DNA from: Gammaproteobacteria bacterium
Lineage (GTDB): Bacteria; Pseudomonadota; Gammaproteobacteria; Pseudomonadales; Pseudohongiellaceae
Direction of reading: 5' to 3'
Length of the DNA stretch: 64,000 nt
Assembly: GCA_002731775.1 (NCBI GenBank)
Contig: PCCP01000121.1
Location: 1-64,000, forward strand
The position numbers and the translations under genes are program-made. Below the pieces are notes generated by a model that ran no database searches, was not told the origin of the DNA, and worked only from the letters and a program-made list of their open reading frames with translations. Shown one piece after another: positions 61,681-64,000 of the stretch; within the stretch, counting starts at the first letter, position 1, and every line of letters begins with the position of its first letter.

Positions 61681-63138
61681 CTAATTGGTGAGCCGGCGCC
61701 AGCCGATGACGACAGCGCTTATGGAAAAAACGAAACCGACCAGGCTCAATGAAATGACCACGATATCCCAAAGTGGCCTGCGCTGAAGTAGAAATTGAAA
61801 ATCGAAACTATGAAGGCCATTAAACAGCCAGCGTTCCCAGCGATTGGCATCGGTTACACGATTTACCAGCTCTCCGCTCAGTGGATCGATGTGATACCAG
61901 GTGGATTCAACATCGTCAAACTTCGCGCGATAAATGGGAAGCGGTCTATAGTGATGACGACGAGAGTAATAATAATTATCTTGCTGTCGTACTAATTCCA
62001 GGCTCAGCAAAGTGGCGTCGGGAAGCAGCTGGGGAACTGCTTCTTCTATCATTGCCAACAGCCGTGGTAATTGCTTCCCACTGCTGCCCTCGCCAAATCC
62101 CACAACTCGACTGTCGGGTGCTGTGATTAAGGAGTAATAGGGTGCACTCACAATTTTGTGCCACTCAACTTCTTTAATTGCTCCATCGATAGTCCTGAAG
62201 TCGGGCAAAGGGAGGTTGGACAGGCGCAACACATTGCCACCCGTGTAACGGTTAATCTGAGCCTGGGCGGAGGTGGCTGGGTTGAATATTCCCCAGGGTC
62301 CCATCGACATTAGTCCACTAAAGATAAATGTAAAGACGAACACAAGCGACACCAGGCCCAGTATATGGTGCCAATTCATCATGCCTTCATAGGGGCTAAT
62401 ACCCGTGGCGCGGGAAGAAGCGCCAAGGCGAATTTTCATGAATCCGATTATGCCACCGGTCACCACAGTGACGATTCCAATAAGCGAGACATAGATGATT
62501 AGCTTATTCCACAAAGACCCGATTTGCCGAAGTTGTAAGGGATAGATCCAGTGAACAGTTGAGCCGAGCCAATTCCAAAAACGTTCATTTCTATGGGTGT
62601 CCAGAACAATCTGCCCACTGTGATCAGATACGTATACTACGGTACCGGCCGGGTCATTAATCTTTACGCGGTGCAGTGGACGAAATCTGTTTAGACCCGC
62701 TGTTATGCTCCATTGATCCATTGTTATCAGTGCATCATAGGCTGGCATCGAACCGCTATGGGAAAATCCCGATGCGGCGGCCACCGCAATTGCTGACTCT
62801 CGGTCCAGTCCTGTGAACACTTTGCCCGTGTCCGCGAAGACTGTCTTATTGCTGCCGTCGATAACTTGAAACTGGTAAGCGGGTCTATCCAGTACGGTAG
62901 AGAGTTTCACCGCTGCAAAAACACGCTCTGTGTGGATCGATGCGGCGGCCGCGAGGGGTGGGATCAAAACCTGCGAAGTATTGAGGTCGGGCAACTTGCC
63001 CAAGCGCTCCGCTTCGGTGAGTTGGGGATATTCGACATACATCATGATAATGCCGCTAGCGAACCACAGTGCGAACAACAAAGCCATACCGATACCTAGC
63101 CAGCGATGGACAGAGAAGAGTATGGGCTTAAGTCTCAT
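61681..63138 (-). CDS. PepSY-domain membrane protein
   Basis: 485 residues. N-terminal helix IGMALLFALWFASGIIMMYV after KPILFSVHRWLG, the standard PepSY-associated membrane start. PepSY-like segments in the periplasm (WSITAGLNRFRPLHRVKIND, VYVSDHSGQIVLDTHRNERF), membrane helices at about 215-240 (LIIYVSLIGIVTVVTGGIIG) and 275-300, and a final helix VISLSLVGFVFSISAVVIG. Related proteins are found with TonB receptors and iron uptake or reductase systems; none is adjacent here. Confidence 0.85.
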   Translation of the reverse strand: MRLKPILFSVHRWLGIGMALLFALWFASGIIMMYVEYPQLTEAERLGKLPDLNTSQVLIPPLAAAASIHTERVFAAVKLSTVLDRPAYQFQVIDGSNKTVFADTGKVFTGLDRESAIAVAAASGFSHSGSMPAYDALITMDQWSITAGLNRFRPLHRVKINDPAGTVVYVSDHSGQIVLDTHRNERFWNWLGSTVHWIYPLQLRQIGSLWNKLIIYVSLIGIVTVVTGGIIGFMKIRLGASSRATGISPYEGMMNWHHILGLVSLVFVFTFIFSGLMSMGPWGIFNPATSAQAQINRYTGGNVLRLSNLPLPDFRTIDGAIKEVEWHKIVSAPYYSLITAPDSRVVGFGEGSSGKQLPRLLAMIEEAVPQLLPDATLLSLELVRQQDNYYYSRRHHYRPLPIYRAKFDDVESTWYHIDPLSGELVNRVTDANRWERWLFNGLHSFDFQFLLQRRPLWDIVVISLSLVGFVFSISAVVIGWRRLTN

Positions 63139-63193
63139 GAAATCTAATCATAACAAGAGGAAGAAGGCTGAGACATCCCCAGTGTAATAAGGA

Positions 63194-63223
63194 GACGGAG
63201 GGATATTGTTTAATCCCTCCGTC
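63194..63223. terminator. Bidirectional hairpin GACGGAGGGAT
   Basis: GACGGAGGGAT (63194-63204) pairs with ATCCCTCCGTC (63213-63223). A T-rich run CCTTTTCCTCTTTTTTC follows on the plus strand. It separates the acyl-CoA dehydrogenase remnant from the PepSY gene. The T-run favours plus-strand termination, but minus-strand transcription also passes it. Confidence 0.65.
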
Positions 63224-63239
63224 CCTTTTCCTCTTTTTT

Positions 63240-63464
63240 CTAGGAATACTGCTTCAGTATCTGCTTCGCCGCACTGATCTTATGCACCTCGTCGGCGCCA
63301 TCATAGATGCGAGCCGCCCGCTCGCTGCGATAGTAGCCCGCGATCGGAAAGTCATCGGTCATGCCGGCTGCGCCTAGAGATTGCAAGGCCCGGTCGATTA
63401 CCTTGTTGAGAACGTTGGCGCAATAGAATTTGATCAGACTTGCATCAGGGAAATTGCGTTCGAT
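63240..63464 (-). pseudogene. C-terminal fragment of an acyl-CoA dehydrogenase
   Basis: From ERNFPDASLIKFYCANVLNK through VIDRALQSLGAAGMTDDFPI and RIYDGADEVHKISAAKQILK this matches the last ~75 residues of acyl-CoA dehydrogenases, including the RIYDGADEVHK flavin/CoA helix. Nothing recognisable precedes it; codons from 63465 to 63551 do not match. Over 300 N-terminal residues are lost. Confidence 0.85.
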
Positions 63465-63557
63465 CAAACTAATTGGAGACAGAGTAAAATACAGGACCCG
63501 CGATGGATCCGGTGCAGCTTGGTGGGTTAAAGATGACGGAATAAGATCCAAAGCTGT

Positions 63558-64000
63558 TCAAGCAATAATCTGCGGAATGGGTTTTCCTTCGATATCTGAT
63601 AGCCGATAGTCCCGACCACTGTAGCGGTAGGTGAGCTTCTCGTGATCCAGCCCCAGTAAGTGCAGTATGGTGGCGTGCATGTCGTGGGCGGAAATGGGTT
63701 GCTCCAGAGCCTTGTAGCCCCATTCGTCGGACGCGCCGATTGCCTGTCCTCCCTGAATGCCGGCCCCGGCCATCCAGGCAGTCTGGGTTCCGGGATTGTG
63801 GTCACGCCCCACACCTCGCTGTGATATCGGCATGCGTCCAAACTCGCCGTGCCAGACGATGAGGGTGGTATCGAGCAAGCCTCGAGCCTTCAGGTCGGTC
63901 AGCAGGCCGGCGATAGGAAGATCAGACTCGGCTGCGTGCAGCGTGTGATTCTCTACCAGATTGCTGTGTGCGTCCCAGGTATCGGTGTTCTGGACCCCTA
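63558..64000 (-). CDS. DUF1501 family protein, partial (runs off the right edge)
   Basis: The visible C-terminal 147 codons include NTDTWDAHSNLVENHT, IVWHGEFGRMPISQRGVGRD, HNPGTQTAWMAGAGIQGG and a terminal Y.YSGRDYRLSDIEGKPI. This is the C-terminus of DUF1501 alkaline-phosphatase-like proteins, more typical of the 'GEFGRMP..GRDHNP' subgroup than 35359. In-frame coding continues upstream to the window end, so the true start lies outside. Confidence 0.88.
   Translation of the reverse strand, partial: GVQNTDTWDAHSNLVENHTLHAAESDLPIAGLLTDLKARGLLDTTLIVWHGEFGRMPISQRGVGRDHNPGTQTAWMAGAGIQGGQAIGASDEWGYKALEQPISAHDMHATILHLLGLDHEKLTYRYSGRDYRLSDIEGKPIPQIIA

Noticed and set aside
1-64000. CRISPR array, prophage, integrase, tRNA or rRNA
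   Set aside because: No regularly spaced short repeats, phage structural genes, integrase motifs, or tRNA/rRNA-like blocks were seen. The only mobile element is the transposase remnant.

Overview
The window looks like chromosomal DNA from a heterotrophic, Gram-negative proteobacterium, most likely a free-living gammaproteobacterium. This rests on the many Sec, Tat and lipoprotein signal peptides, the MoxR-DUF58-TgpA operon, a YchJ protein, a YjiH-type GATE membrane protein, and a large set of PQQ dehydrogenases with DUF1501/1552/1592/1800 proteins. I cannot place it below class. No rRNA, tRNA, CRISPR array or intact mobile element was seen.

Most genes encode exported proteins, apparently periplasmic redox or beta-propeller proteins. 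There are four PQQ-type eight-bladed dehydrogenases (18783, 20925, 41323, 55836), four NHL-repeat propellers resembling peptidyl-alpha-hydroxyglycine lyase (329, 25066, 26195, 37977), two fusions of a cytochrome c motif to a PHM-like copper monooxygenase domain (14026, 46049), and six members of an unnamed secreted family that ends in YEYACHEGNY-like motifs (2544, 3409, 16435, 23903, 43380, 54686). Five gene families (copper monooxygenase, Ig-like partner, YACHEGNY protein, small membrane-anchored split-barrel-like protein, 648-residue PQQ dehydrogenase) occur together twice: at 14026-20729 and, all on the minus strand, at 41323-47443. This duplicated locus is one of the two best candidates for an undescribed system.

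The other is at 5068-6703 on the minus strand. A UGSC-family selenoprotein is split by an in-frame TGA, and a long hairpin with the geometry of a bacterial SECIS element follows the TGA. A conserved partner lies directly upstream. ORF callers would cut the selenoprotein into two hypothetical proteins.

Layout. 1-5044: a 113-bp-arm inverted repeat, an NHL lipoprotein, a SRPBCC protein and a three-gene secreted operon. 5068-7653: selenoprotein locus, a truncated gene and a decayed REP-associated transposase. 7821-13820: a serine hydrolase and the MoxR-DUF58-TgpA operon. 14026-20729: copy A of the duplicated locus with two large hairpins. 20925-29466: quinohemoprotein dehydrogenase, VOC protein, NHL pair and a large propeller with CxxCH. 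29769-33369: small regulator-like protein, AraC-type protein, glyoxalase II and YjiH. 33496-39869: DUF1800-DUF1501-cupin, YchJ, NHL and DUF1080. 39870-41160: gene remnants (YciI/ECF sigma, kynureninase). 41323-47443: copy B. 47741-58813: flavoprotein, ankyrin protein, DUF1592-DUF1552 and a PQQ/propeller group. 58913-64000: membrane proteins, a winged-helix regulator, a PepSY protein, and fragments of an alcohol dehydrogenase and an acyl-CoA dehydrogenase beside a partial DUF1501 gene that runs off the right edge.

A dispersed family of inverted repeats built on GGGGTCAGGTCTT / AAGACCTGACCCC sits in many intergenic gaps. It probably belongs to the REP-associated transposase whose remnant is at 6979-7653. 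At least one copy coincides with a truncated gene (61558).
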